From Archangium sp. (GTDB lineage: Bacteria; Myxococcota; Myxococcia; Myxococcales; Myxococcaceae), in assembly GCA_030695565.1 (NCBI GenBank), contig JAUYRZ010000126.1, forward strand, positions 1 to 64,000: 64,000 bases of DNA, written 5' to 3'. How positions within the stretch are numbered: the first letter of the stretch is position 1; each line of letters begins with the position of its first letter. Of the stretch, positions 48,963-59,748 are shown piece by piece. A program made the position numbers and the translations under genes. A model generated the notes under the pieces. That model did not search any database and had not been told where the DNA came from. It saw only the letters and a program-made list of their open reading frames with translations.

Positions 48963-49948
48963 TCGACTTCAATCGTCTGCCGTCGTCCGTGGTGATGGGC
49001 GAGTGCTGGGCTCGTGACGGTCTGCAGAGCGAGCCGACCATCGTGTCCACCGACGACAAGGTCGAGATCATCCGCGGCATGGTCGAGGCCGGCTTCACCA
49101 AGATCGAAGCGACCAACTTCGCGCACCCCAGGTACCTGCCGCAGTTCAACGACGCGGAAGAAGTGCTCGAGCGCATTCCCCGCAAAGCCGGCGTTCACTA
49201 CCGGGGCATCTGCACGACGTTGAAGGGCGTGGAGCGCGCGGCGAAGAGCAAGGCCGAAGGCTTCGGCGTCGACGAGATCGCCATGGTGATCTCGGCCAGC
49301 GAGGCCCACAACAAGGCCAACGTGAACATGACGCACGAGGAGAACAAGAAGCTCCTCGAGCAGATGACGCGGCTGGCGCTCGACTCGGGCCACCAGGTCT
49401 TCGGCTGGGTGTTGTGCAGCTTCGGCTGCCCCATCTCGGGCGACGTGGCGGTGGAGAACGCGCTCGCGCTGGGCCAGTGGTGGAAGGAGCTCGGCGCCAC
49501 GTACATCGGCTTCGGTGACACCACGGGCGTCGCCAACCCGCGCCAGGTCAGCGCCTTCTACGAACACGTGCTCGCCCACGGCATGACGCGCGACGAAGTG
49601 GTGGTGCACTTCCACGACACCCGCGGCTGGGGCGTGGCCAACTCCCTGACCGCGTTGGGCCTGGGGCTGCGGTACTTCGACAGCTCGCTGGGCGCGATCG
49701 GCGGGCAGCCGAAGACGGGCGCCGCGAAGTACCACCGCGGGTACACCGGCAACACCTGCACCGAAGATCTCGTCGGTTTGTTCGAAGAGATGGGCGTGAA
49801 GACCGGCATCGACTTGAAGAAGATGATCGCCCTGGGCGGCCGCGCCGAAGCGATCATCGGCCGCCAGCTGCGCAGCAACTACATCCTCTCAGGGCCGGTG
49901 AGCCATCAAGGCATCGTCTACGACAAGCAGCGAGGCATCATCGCCTAG
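48959..49948 (+). CDS. Hydroxymethylglutaryl-CoA lyase-like enzyme
   Basis: A 329-residue TIM-barrel of the DRE/HMGL family. ECWARDGLQSEP holds the catalytic Arg-Asp, GFTKIEATNFAHP the next strand, and VVVHFHDTRGWGVAN the metal-binding His pair. GYTGNTCTEDLVGLFEEMG matches the C-terminal region of HMG-CoA lyases, except that no clear catalytic GGCPY motif is seen (GAIGGQPKTGAAK instead). So it cleaves HMG-CoA or a related acyl-CoA, as in leucine degradation, with some doubt. It starts at GTG 48959 inside the upstream stop. Confidence 0.78.
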   Translation: MIDFNRLPSSVVMGECWARDGLQSEPTIVSTDDKVEIIRGMVEAGFTKIEATNFAHPRYLPQFNDAEEVLERIPRKAGVHYRGICTTLKGVERAAKSKAEGFGVDEIAMVISASEAHNKANVNMTHEENKKLLEQMTRLALDSGHQVFGWVLCSFGCPISGDVAVENALALGQWWKELGATYIGFGDTTGVANPRQVSAFYEHVLAHGMTRDEVVVHFHDTRGWGVANSLTALGLGLRYFDSSLGAIGGQPKTGAAKYHRGYTGNTCTEDLVGLFEEMGVKTGIDLKKMIALGGRAEAIIGRQLRSNYILSGPVSHQGIVYDKQRGIIA

Positions 49949-50030
49949 CTTGGTGAGAGGTTCGCCTGGTGGCGGCGCCGCAAGTGGAGGGGGCGCCGTC
50001 ACCGGGAGCAGTCATCTCATCATGAGCAGC

Positions 50031-50414
50031 TCAGTTGAGCGCGTTGGGCTGCGTCAGCACGAACTCGCCGATCTTCGCCTCGAAGCGGCTGCCGTCGATG
50101 CGCTCCATCAAGTACTCGCCGCGCATGGTGCCGAACGGGGTGCGCAACATTGCCCAGCTGGTGTACTCGAACGAATCGCCGGCCTCGAGCCGGGGCTGTT
50201 TTCCCACCACGCCTTCGCCGCGCACTTCTTCCACCCGGCCGTTGGCGTCGGTGATCACCCAGTGGCGCGCCCGCAAGGTAGCCGCCCGGGTGCCTTCGTT
50301 CTTCACGGTCACCGCGTAGGTGAACGCCCATTGGTTGTTGTCGGGTGAGCTGCGCTCAGGCCAGAAGGAGGCCTTGACCGTCACGCGCACGCCATCGGTC
50401 TCGGTGTTCGACAT
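50031..50414 (-). CDS. apaG: ApaG (Co2+/Mg2+ efflux-associated) protein
   Basis: A 127-residue FN3-like single-domain protein. NQWAFTYAVTVKNEGT, ARHWVITDANGRVEEVRGEGVVGKQP (quoted in parts: HWVITDANG, GEGVVGKQP), GDSFEYTSW and FGTMRGEY are the ApaG signatures. The exact function is unsettled (linked to Co2+ resistance and nucleotide binding). It directly abuts the terC stop and is probably the last gene of glgX-terC-apaG. The 82 bp to the HMG-CoA-lyase-like stop hold no gene. Confidence 0.93.
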   Translation of the reverse strand: MSNTETDGVRVTVKASFWPERSSPDNNQWAFTYAVTVKNEGTRAATLRARHWVITDANGRVEEVRGEGVVGKQPRLEAGDSFEYTSWAMLRTPFGTMRGEYLMERIDGSRFEAKIGEFVLTQPNALN

Positions 50415-51386
50415 CTAGCGCTCCACGACCTTGGGAGCGGCCTCGTGCAGCGGCAACTCCTTGGGCTTGATGAGCATGGAGGCGAGGATCGACCCCAGCA
50501 GGCTCAACACGATCACCCCCATCGACACGCTGATGACGAGGGTCTCGTGATGATGCGCCCACTCCTTGAAGATGGTCTCGAGGATCAACTTCACGCCCAC
50601 GAAGGCGAGGATGATGCCGAGGCCGATCTTCAGGTAGCGGAACTTGTCCATCAACGAGCTGACCAGGAAGAACAACGAGCGCAACCCGAGGATCGCGCAG
50701 GCGTTCGAGGTGAACACGATGAAGGGATCCTGGCTGATGGCCAGCACCGCGGGGATCGAATCGAGCGCGAACAACACGTCGGTGGTCTCCACCACCAGCA
50801 GCGCGAGGAAGAGCGGCGTCACCTTCGCCTTGCCGTCTTCGCGCACGATGAACGAGAGGCCGTGATCCTGAGTGGAGACCGGCAAGACGCGGCGGCCCCA
50901 CTTGAGGATCGGGTTCTGCTCGGGATCGACCTGCTCGTCTTCCTTCGTGAAGAGCAGCTTCCACGCCGTGTAGAGCAGGAAGGCGCCGAAGAGGTAGAGC
51001 AGCCACTCGAACTTCGCGACCAGCGATGCGCCCAGGAAGATCAACGTGCCGCGCAAGATGAACGCGCCGATGATGCCCCAGTAGAGGAGCCGGTGCTGCG
51101 CGCGGTTGCTCACCTTGAAGGCCGAGAACACCACGATGAAGACGAAGAGGTTGTCGACCGACAGCGCGTACTCGATCACGTACGCGGTGAGGAAAGGCAC
51201 CGAGGCGATCGCGCCGTACTCGAAGTGAAGGAAGCCGGCGAACCCCAGCGAGAGCGACACCCAGACCGCCGTCCACAGGCCCGCCTTCTTCGGAGTGACC
51301 TCTTTGCCGCCTGCAGCGAACAAATCGATGCCCACGACGACGGCGGCACCGACGAGAAAGACTGCCCAGAGGATCGGGGTACCCAC
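50415..51386 (-). CDS. terC: TerC-family integral membrane protein
   Basis: A 323-residue inner-membrane protein with about nine helices. EYALSVDNLFVFIVVF and ETTDVLFALDSIPAVLAI are the paired acidic motifs of TerC proteins, which are linked to tellurite resistance and, more recently, Mn2+ efflux that supports metallation of exported enzymes. GTG 51386 (MGTPILWAVFLVG) starts at the first helix; longer readings add a non-membrane leader. It lies 10 bp after glgX and abuts apaG. Confidence 0.92.
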   Translation of the reverse strand: MGTPILWAVFLVGAAVVVGIDLFAAGGKEVTPKKAGLWTAVWVSLSLGFAGFLHFEYGAIASVPFLTAYVIEYALSVDNLFVFIVVFSAFKVSNRAQHRLLYWGIIGAFILRGTLIFLGASLVAKFEWLLYLFGAFLLYTAWKLLFTKEDEQVDPEQNPILKWGRRVLPVSTQDHGLSFIVREDGKAKVTPLFLALLVVETTDVLFALDSIPAVLAISQDPFIVFTSNACAILGLRSLFFLVSSLMDKFRYLKIGLGIILAFVGVKLILETIFKEWAHHHETLVISVSMGVIVLSLLGSILASMLIKPKELPLHEAAPKVVER

Positions 51387-51396
51387 AGCAGGCCCT

Positions 51397-53550
<2,154 letters not shown>

Positions 53551-53591
53551 TGTACGACAGACGAACCCACTGTCTCGCTGTCTCCCTTCCT

Positions 53592-53626
53592 CCCTCTCCC
53601 CGACGGGGAGAGGGTCGGGGAGAGGG
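53592..53626. repeat. CCCTCTCC-type hairpin repeat, copy 5 (three arms)
   Basis: CCCTCTCCCC, then GGGGAGAGGG and a second GGGGAGAGGG after a 2-bp TC spacer. This is the only copy in a divergent gap (glgX / exoprotein). The three-arm form is the same as copy 6. Confidence 0.7.
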
Positions 53627-53697
53627 TTGTCACCCACGAGAGTCACCGCAAGCGCGCCCCAAAGGTCGAGCTCATGGCCCGTGCTACCCAGTGAGCC

Positions 53698-55236
53698 ATG
53701 AGCCGAATCGCACTCGCCCTCGTCACCCTGCTGGCCGCCACCGTCTCTGCCGCAGACACCTGGACCACCCCGTTCGCGGGCGTGCGCAAGCTCTACCGAA
53801 CCAGCACCTCGCCGGCCTGGCAGATCCACGCGCTGGAGATCGATCTCGATCAACCCGGGGTGCGCCTGCGCAGCACGGCCACAGGCGAACGCCGCCGCAC
53901 CCCGCAGTCCTTCGCGCAGCTGGTGGGCGCCCAGCTCGCGGTGAACGCCGACTTCTTCAACTTCGCCGACTACACCACCACCGGCCTGGCCGCGGGCAAC
54001 GGCACCGCCTGGGCCGGCACGTCAGACGACAACCAGGAGACCACCTTCGCGTTCGGCACCAACCGCTACGAGCTCTCCGCGAAGGCCTCGTTGGTCACCT
54101 TCAACGCGAGCTGGATGCAGGGCGTGGTGTCAGGCAAGCCCGACCTGGTGCGCAGCGGCGCGATCACCACCGCACAGCACAGCACCAGCTTGTGCAACGT
54201 GCGCCACCCGCGCACGGCGCTGGGCCTCTCGCAAGACGGCAAGACGCTCTACCTGGTGGTGCTCGACGGCCGCACCACCGCCTCGGTCGGCATGACGTGC
54301 GGAGAACTGGCGACGCTGATCAAGGGCCTGGGCGCGTTCCACGCGGCCAACCTCGACGGCGGCGGCAGCTCGTCGATGTACATCGCAGGTCAGGGCACGG
54401 TGAATCGCCCCTCCGATGGCACGCCGCGCGTGGTGGCCAACCACCTCGCCATCTTCGCGCCCGCAACCGGCGCCACCGGTACGCTCACGGGTCTCATCTA
54501 CGAAGGCAGCAACACCGCCGCGCGGCTCAGTGGAGCGACGGTGCAGGTCACCGGGGGCCCGCGCATCGTGACGGATCCCACGGGCGTCTACTCCTTCGAT
54601 CTCCCGCCCGGCTCGTGGACCGTCACCGCCTCGAAGCCCGGCTTCGTCACCCAGAGCGTCTCGCGCACCGTCAGCGCGGGCGCGCCCATCTGGGGTTCCA
54701 TGGGCCTCACCCGCGTCGCCGTTCCCGTCGACACCGATGGAGACGGCATCACGGACACCGCCGACAACTGCCCCAACGACACCAACGCAGACCAGCGCGA
54801 CACCGACGCGGACTCGGAGGGCGACGCGTGTGACGGTGATGACGACGACGACCAGGTGCCCGACGAAGACGACAACTGCCCGCTGGTGAGCAACCCCACG
54901 CAGCTCGACACCGATCGCGATGGCAAGGGCGACGCGTGCGACACCGTGATCGACCCCGTCGACGCAGGTCAGCCCGACGCGGGCGAGGTCGAGCCTCAAC
55001 AAGATGCGGGCGTAATCGAAGACGCAGGCGTCGTCGAAGTCGATGCGGGCACGCCTGAGCTCGACGCCGGTACCCAGGCCGTCGATGCGGGCGCCGTCGA
55101 TGCGGGCAGCGTGGTGGTCATCGGCGATCCCGAGCCGACGAACCCCACGCCCCGTGGCTGCGCCGCGATTCCCGGCGCGATGCTCTGGCTGGGCGCTGTC
55201 TGGCTGCTGCGGCGCAGCGTCAACAGAGCTCGATGA
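53698..55236 (+). CDS. Secreted phosphodiester glycosidase (NAGPA-like) with TSP3 repeats and C-terminal anchor
   Basis: A 512-residue exported protein. A signal peptide (to about residue 19, TVSAADT) leads to a NAGPA domain (about 30-260): [27 protein letters not shown] and [15 protein letters not shown]. Next is a carboxypeptidase-regulatory-like module (about 265-340), then thrombospondin-type-3 calcium repeats ([17 protein letters not shown] and two more), a linker with eight Asp-Ala-Gly repeats, and a tail PRGCAAIPG, hydrophobic helix, LLRRS. Likely displayed on the surface and acting on a glycosyl phosphodiester; the substrate is unknown. Ends overlapping the convergent amidotransferase by 17 bp. 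Confidence 0.85.
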   Translation: MSRIALALVTLLAATVSAADTWTTPFAGVRKLYRTSTSPAWQIHALEIDLDQPGVRLRSTATGERRRTPQSFAQLVGAQLAVNADFFNFADYTTTGLAAGNGTAWAGTSDDNQETTFAFGTNRYELSAKASLVTFNASWMQGVVSGKPDLVRSGAITTAQHSTSLCNVRHPRTALGLSQDGKTLYLVVLDGRTTASVGMTCGELATLIKGLGAFHAANLDGGGSSSMYIAGQGTVNRPSDGTPRVVANHLAIFAPATGATGTLTGLIYEGSNTAARLSGATVQVTGGPRIVTDPTGVYSFDLPPGSWTVTASKPGFVTQSVSRTVSAGAPIWGSMGLTRVAVPVDTDGDGITDTADNCPNDTNADQRDTDADSEGDACDGDDDDDQVPDEDDNCPLVSNPTQLDTDRDGKGDACDTVIDPVDAGQPDAGEVEPQQDAGVIEDAGVVEVDAGTPELDAGTQAVDAGAVDAGSVVVIGDPEPTNPTPRGCAAIPGAMLWLGAVWLLRRSVNRAR

Positions 55237-55882
55237 ACTGTCTGAGCAGCCGAGTGCCCCACGGCGTCTCACGTGCTTCGGCCTTCCCGCACGCGGCCGT
55301 GGTGATGCAGTAGCGAATCGAAGCCGCATCCATCTCGGGGTGGAACTGCACCCCGAACACCCGCGGCCCGCGGGAAAACGCCTGGACGCCGCAGACCTCG
55401 TTGAACGCGAGCACCTGCAGGTCGCCTCCCGCCACCACGAGATCCTCGTGCGTCGCCTGCACGTCGAAACGCTCCGGGAACCCAGCGAAGAGCGGGGACC
55501 GCTTTCCTTCTTCGGTCAGCTTCACGAACACCGTCCCCAGCTCACGCCCGCCTGCGCACTTCTCCACCCGAGCTCCGAATCGCCAGGCGAGCAGCTGGTG
55601 ACCGAAACACACGCCGAGCACCGGCGTGCCCTGCTCCGACGCGTTGGCCATGAAGTCTGCGGAGCGGTGCATCCACTCGGTGGGCGCGGTCACCGAGAGC
55701 GGTGAGCCGGTCATGATCACGCCGTCGAACCCATCGTTCGATGGCGGTCGCTCACCCGCGTGGAGCTCGACGGGCTGCAGCGTCACGTCTCCACACGCGC
55801 GCAAGAACCACGACTCGTAGTCGCCCAACACCGCTTTCGAGCTGGTCACGCCCGGCTTGAGCAACAGCACCCGCTTTTTCAT
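55220..55882 (-). CDS. Class I glutamine amidotransferase (stand-alone)
   Basis: A 220-residue GATase1 domain with the complete triad: Cys92 ([11 protein letters not shown]), His181 and Glu183 (VQFHPEMDA). There is no attached synthase domain, as in the GMP-synthase-like stand-alone amidotransferases (YfeJ/GuaA-N type), for which glutamine or gamma-glutamyl hydrolysis is assumed. The start [11 protein letters not shown] is at ATG 55882; a BON protein gene lies 12 bp upstream on the same strand. Confidence 0.88.
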   Translation of the reverse strand: MKKRVLLLKPGVTSSKAVLGDYESWFLRACGDVTLQPVELHAGERPPSNDGFDGVIMTGSPLSVTAPTEWMHRSADFMANASEQGTPVLGVCFGHQLLAWRFGARVEKCAGGRELGTVFVKLTEEGKRSPLFAGFPERFDVQATHEDLVVAGGDLQVLAFNEVCGVQAFSRGPRVFGVQFHPEMDAASIRYCITTAACGKAEARETPWGTRLLRQFIELC

Positions 55883-55894
55883 GCGGTCTGCATT

Positions 55895-56290
55895 TTACTC
55901 CGAGCCCATCGAGTCGGGATCTTCTCGCTTGATGCGCAGCTGGTTGGTGATGTCTTTCACCCCGCGCACCCGGTCGGCCGCCTCTTCGATGCGCTGCTTC
56001 ATCCACCGTTCGGGCACGGTCCCGGTGAGGAACACCTCGCCCTTTTCGACGCGCACCTCGACGTCGCTCGAGTCGATGTCGCGCATGTGCATCACCTCGT
56101 CGCTGACGTCCTCGAGGATGCGGCTGTCGGGGCGTTGATAGCCCTTCGGCCCGTTCGCTTGTGGGGGTGGCTCCGCGGCGGGCTTCGGCTTGGGGGTCGG
56201 CGCGCCCTGCGGCCCCAGCCCCCATTCACGCATCTCCGGGTACGCACCCCACATGCCCAGCCTGCGAATTCGTTTCGAAAGAGTGGCCAT
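55895..56290 (-). CDS. BON-domain protein
   Basis: A 131-residue protein. The N-terminal half is basic then Pro/Ala-rich and likely disordered (APTPKPKPAAEPPPQ). A single BON domain (about 60-125) reads VEVRVEKGEVFLTGTVPER and DRVRGVKDITNQL. BON domains bind phospholipid or act as periplasmic stress modules, but no signal peptide is visible here, so it is probably cytosolic or membrane-peripheral. It lies upstream of the amidotransferase, same strand, 12 bp apart. Confidence 0.85.
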   Translation of the reverse strand: MATLSKRIRRLGMWGAYPEMREWGLGPQGAPTPKPKPAAEPPPQANGPKGYQRPDSRILEDVSDEVMHMRDIDSSDVEVRVEKGEVFLTGTVPERWMKQRIEEAADRVRGVKDITNQLRIKREDPDSMGSE

Positions 56291-56375
56291 TCACGAATCT
56301 CCTCCCGCTTGAATGAGCTTCGGGCGAGATCCGCGCAACCCAGCGGCCTGAGCGTTCAGCTGGGCTGATCGCGCC

Positions 56376-56414
56376 AAAACAAAGGGCCCGCCCCTTCGAG
56401 AAGGAGCGAGCCCT
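56376..56414 (-). terminator. Rho-independent terminator of the SWIB gene
   Basis: On the minus strand AGGGCTCGCTCCTT pairs with AAGGGGCGGGCCCT (14 bp with two G-U pairs), followed by TTTGTTTT. It lies 24 bp after the SWIB stop and insulates it from the BON gene. Confidence 0.8.
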
Positions 56415-56438
56415 GAGTGACACCAGAGAGACTGTGAA

Positions 56439-56738
56439 TCAGTCCTTCAGGTGCGCGAAGGCCTTGGAGACCTCCGTCATCTTGATGGACTTCAGCTTGG
56501 CGCCGTAAACCGCCTTCAGCTTGTCGTCCAGGTTGATGGTCTGGCCATCGTTCAGCTTGTTCTTCTTGAAGTACTCCCAGAGCTTCTTGATGACCTGGGT
56601 GCGGGGCAGCGGCTTCGCACCAATGACCTCAGCGAGCTGAGGCGAAGGGGTGAGCTCCTTCATGAATGCTGCGCTGGGCTTGCGGGCGGACTTCGCGGGC
56701 TTCGCGGTCTTCTTTGCGGCGGGCTTCTTAGCGGCCAT
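56439..56738 (-). CDS. SWIB/MDM2-domain protein with histone-H1-like tail
   Basis: A 99-residue protein. The N-terminal ~25 residues are Lys/Ala/Pro repeats (MAAKKPAAKKTAKPAKSARK), like histone H1 tails. The rest is a SWIB domain: ELTPSPQLAEVIGAKPLPR, IKKLWEYFKKNKL and INLDDKLKAVYG. SWIB is a chromatin-remodelling fold in eukaryotes, also found in Chlamydia and some other bacteria, where a nucleoid or topology role is suspected. A good ribosome site (AAAGGAAG) precedes ATG 56738 and a clear terminator follows, so it is a single-gene unit. Confidence 0.92.
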   Translation of the reverse strand: MAAKKPAAKKTAKPAKSARKPSAAFMKELTPSPQLAEVIGAKPLPRTQVIKKLWEYFKKNKLNDGQTINLDDKLKAVYGAKLKSIKMTEVSKAFAHLKD

Positions 56739-56891
56739 CGTTCTTCCTTTGTAGGACTGCGGTGGACTGAAGGCCCCCTCCCCGGGGACGCTTTCTACGG
56801 CTCCCTTTCGGAAAACCGAGACGCGGTTGCTAGCACCTCCCCGAGGGAAAAACAGCCCTTCGATCAGATTTTTCGAGGGAAACTCGCTCGT

Positions 56892-57875
56892 ATGAGCAGC
56901 AAGTCGATCCTGATCACCGGTGCGAATGGGTTCCTCGGCGCGTGGCTGGCGAAGGCGTTGGTCGCTCGGGGAGACGACGTCAGATGCCTCGTTCGCGCAG
57001 GAAGTGACGCGTCGGCGCTCGCGAACGTCGCAGCGAAAATCGTCGCAGGTGACGTCACTGATGCCGCATCACTCACGCCTGCGCTCGAGGGTGTGCACAC
57101 TGTTTTTCATCTCGCGGGCATTCGACGCGGCGCCACGCGTGATGCGTTCATGCAGGTCAACGCCGAGGGCACACGTCACGTGGCCGACGCGATGGTGGCC
57201 GCGGGCAGCAAACGTTTCGTGCTCGTCGGCTCACTCGCCGCGACGGGCCCTTCCGTCGGCGGTGTGGCGCGCGTGGAGGAAGATTCGTTCGCGCCGCAGG
57301 AGTGGTACGGCGAATCGAAGGTCGAAGCCGAGAAGATCGCGTTCACGTATTCGGATCGGCTCGAGGTCACCTGCTGCCGGCCCGCGCGGATCATCGGGCC
57401 CGGTGATCACGAGAACCTCACGTTCTTCAAGCTGGTGAAGAAGGGCATCGTGCTGCGCCTGGGCGGCCCGGAGCGCAAGTTGTCCTTCGTCGACGTGGAA
57501 GACGTGGTCGATCAACTGCTGCTGCAGGCCGACCTCCCAGCGGCCGTGGGCGAGTCGTTCTTCTGCGCGTCGGACGAGACCGAGAGCGTGGAAGAGCTGA
57601 TGCGCATCGTGGGTCAGGTGCTCGAGCTCGAGCCGCGCACCGTCTACGTGCCCGAGCTGGTGCTCAGCGCGCTGGGGAGTGCCGCCGATCTGATCACCAA
57701 CGTGAGCGGCCGCAAGCTGCCCCTGAATCGAAAGCTCGCCCGCCAGCTGCTCGCACCCGGTTGGACCTGCAGAATCGACAAGGCGAGGCGCCTGCTCGGT
57801 TACACGCCCAGGCGCACCATCGCCGAGTCACTGCGCCGAAGCGCAGAGAGCTACCTGAAGCTCGGCTGGCTGTGA
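56892..57875 (+). CDS. NAD-dependent epimerase/dehydratase (extended SDR)
   Basis: A 327-residue extended SDR. The N-terminal NAD(P) motif TGANGFLGAWLAKAL and the catalytic EWYGESKVEAEK (Tyr-x-x-x-Lys) are intact, with VFHLAGIRRG between. Similar to dihydroflavonol-reductase/3beta-HSD-like SDRs; a hydrophobic C-terminal segment (LVLSALGSAADLITN) may touch membrane. It could modify a sugar nucleotide, steroid or polyketide-type substrate. It is divergent from SWIB (153 bp between, with a TGCTAGCA palindrome) and convergent with the Cys-rich lipoprotein. Confidence 0.85.
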   Translation: MSSKSILITGANGFLGAWLAKALVARGDDVRCLVRAGSDASALANVAAKIVAGDVTDAASLTPALEGVHTVFHLAGIRRGATRDAFMQVNAEGTRHVADAMVAAGSKRFVLVGSLAATGPSVGGVARVEEDSFAPQEWYGESKVEAEKIAFTYSDRLEVTCCRPARIIGPGDHENLTFFKLVKKGIVLRLGGPERKLSFVDVEDVVDQLLLQADLPAAVGESFFCASDETESVEELMRIVGQVLELEPRTVYVPELVLSALGSAADLITNVSGRKLPLNRKLARQLLAPGWTCRIDKARRLLGYTPRRTIAESLRRSAESYLKLGWL

Positions 57876-57910
57876 CCAGCGAAACCCGAAGAACAAAAAT
57901 GAAAGCGGCG

Positions 57911-57945
57911 CCCTCTCCCCGAGGGGGAGAGGGTTGGGGAGAGGG
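57911..57945. repeat. CCCTCTCC-type hairpin repeat, copy 6 (three arms)
   Basis: CCCTCTCCCC, GGGGGAGAGGG, then a further GGGGAGAGGG after TT. It lies between the convergent epimerase and lipoprotein genes and is nearly identical to copy 5. Confidence 0.7.
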
Positions 57946-57962
57946 CTGTCGCCTCTCTTCGC

Positions 57963-59723
57963 TTACTGACCGCTCGCCAACCGGGTGAACGAGTCGCTGA
58001 CCTGCGGCTGACCATCGTTGTTCGTGTCGGTCCACTCGTAGAGGTACCAGCTGTCGGTGTACGCGGCGCGGTTGGGCAGCATCACGTTGGCCCAGTACCA
58101 GGCCGCCGCCTGCGTGCCGTTGCCCGGGCTGCACAACCCGTACGCCACCAGCGCCAGGGTGCCCGACGTGGGATCGATCGCCAGCTCCACCAGGAACACG
58201 TCGTTGTGCGCGCCGCCGGTGCCACCATCGGCCAACGTCGCCGCGCACGCTGACTGAAGCCGCGTGACCAGGATCGGATCCGCCATGCCCGCATCAGGAG
58301 CGAGGCGCTGCTTGAAGTAGAACTCGGTGCCCGGGGTGTTGTTCGAGAAGTACACCTTGGTGACCTTGCGGGTGCGCTCCAGCCACCTCACCGGCAGGTT
58401 GGGGAACGGGCCACCGGCCGTCACCACCGTCGAGCCGCCGCCCTGCAGCAACGCGCCACCGTCTTGATCCACGAACGCGGGATCGTTGTCGTCACCGAAC
58501 GTGAGCGTGGTGGTCGCCGAGCAGTACTGCGTGATGGTCGACGCGAGCACCGCGGTCGCCGCGTTGTCGAGGGGGATGCCATCACGAATGGCCACCACGT
58601 TGCGGTTGGCGCAGAAGTTCGGGAACACCTTCGCCTTGCAGCTCATGCCGTCGCAGAACTGATCGACGCCACACGCCACGCCGCACGCGCCGCAATCACT
58701 CAACGTGGTGGTCGAGCGGCAGTCGCTGTTGCAGCACGCCTGGTTGGCGCCGCACGCGCGGTTGCACGCGCCGCAGTTGTCAGCGTCGGCCTGCAGGTTC
58801 TCGCAGCGGCCGTTGCAGCACGCCTCGTTGTTGCCACACGGAGCGTTCGCACCACACGCGCCGACGCAGGTGCCGTTCTGGCAAACCGTACCGGCCGCGC
58901 ACTGCGTGTCGCTGGTGCACATCTGGCAAGAGTGGTTCGGCAGGCAGACCCCCGAAGGGCAATCCGTGCCCGTCTTGCAGCCCTGCTCGCAGACGAAGTC
59001 GGGGCGGCAGTACTGGCCGGTGGGGCAATTGTCGGTCGCGCCGGGCAGGCAGGCCACGCACGCGTTGGTGGTGGTGTTGCAGCGTGGGGTGGTGCCGCCG
59101 CACTGCGCGTCGGAGAGGCACTGCACGCACTGCTGCATGTGGCACACACCGTTGGGGCAATCGGTGTTGCCGAGGCAGCCCACGCAGGTGTTGCTCGAGG
59201 GGTCGCACACCGGCCGGCTCGGGTCGCGGCAGTCAGCGCCCGTGGTGCACTGCACACAGGAGCCGGTGGCCGGGTTGCACACGGTGAGCGGCGCGTTGGG
59301 GCACTGGGTGCCGTTGACGCACTCCACGCACTGACCGCGCGTCGCGTCGCACACCAGGCCCGAAGGACAGGTGGGGTTCTGCGCCGAGCAGCCCGTCACG
59401 CACGTGTTGTTCGTGCAGACGCTGCCTGCGCCACATTGCGAATCGATCACGCACGCGACGCAGCCGACGCCCGGCTTGCACACGCCTTGCGGACAGCGGT
59501 CGTCGCCGTTGCAGCCCGCTTCACACGCGCCGTTGAGGCAGACAAAACCTTCGGCGCAGTGTTCGTCGATGACGCACGCGACACACAGGCCGGTGTCGTC
59601 ACACTTCATCGCTGCGGGGTTGGTGCAATCCTGCTCGGTGGTGCAGGTGCCCGCTGCGACGTTGCAAGCGCAGCCGGAAAGAAACGCGAAGAACACGACG
59701 GCGAGGAGTGAGCGCGAAGACAT
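57963..59723 (-). CDS. Cysteine-rich repeat lipoprotein
   Basis: A 586-residue exported protein. ATG 59723 gives a lipoprotein signal (MSSRSLLAVVFFAFLSGC). Residues ~20-400 are a string of short modules of about 25-35 residues patterned as CxxDxxCxxGxVCxNGxC (examples GVCKPGVGCVAC and GTVCQNGTCVGAC), each probably a small disulfide knot. A roughly 170-residue C-terminal domain without cysteine repeats (TTLTFGDDNDPAFVD) is beta-rich and unrecognised. This kind of protein is common in myxobacteria; an adhesin or surface-interaction role is a guess. Confidence 0.8.
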   Translation of the reverse strand: MSSRSLLAVVFFAFLSGCACNVAAGTCTTEQDCTNPAAMKCDDTGLCVACVIDEHCAEGFVCLNGACEAGCNGDDRCPQGVCKPGVGCVACVIDSQCGAGSVCTNNTCVTGCSAQNPTCPSGLVCDATRGQCVECVNGTQCPNAPLTVCNPATGSCVQCTTGADCRDPSRPVCDPSSNTCVGCLGNTDCPNGVCHMQQCVQCLSDAQCGGTTPRCNTTTNACVACLPGATDNCPTGQYCRPDFVCEQGCKTGTDCPSGVCLPNHSCQMCTSDTQCAAGTVCQNGTCVGACGANAPCGNNEACCNGRCENLQADADNCGACNRACGANQACCNSDCRSTTTLSDCGACGVACGVDQFCDGMSCKAKVFPNFCANRNVVAIRDGIPLDNAATAVLASTITQYCSATTTLTFGDDNDPAFVDQDGGALLQGGGSTVVTAGGPFPNLPVRWLERTRKVTKVYFSNNTPGTEFYFKQRLAPDAGMADPILVTRLQSACAATLADGGTGGAHNDVFLVELAIDPTSGTLALVAYGLCSPGNGTQAAAWYWANVMLPNRAAYTDSWYLYEWTDTNNDGQPQVSDSFTRLASGQ

Positions 59724-59748
59724 GCGCGCCCTTTGTCCCCACATCGGC

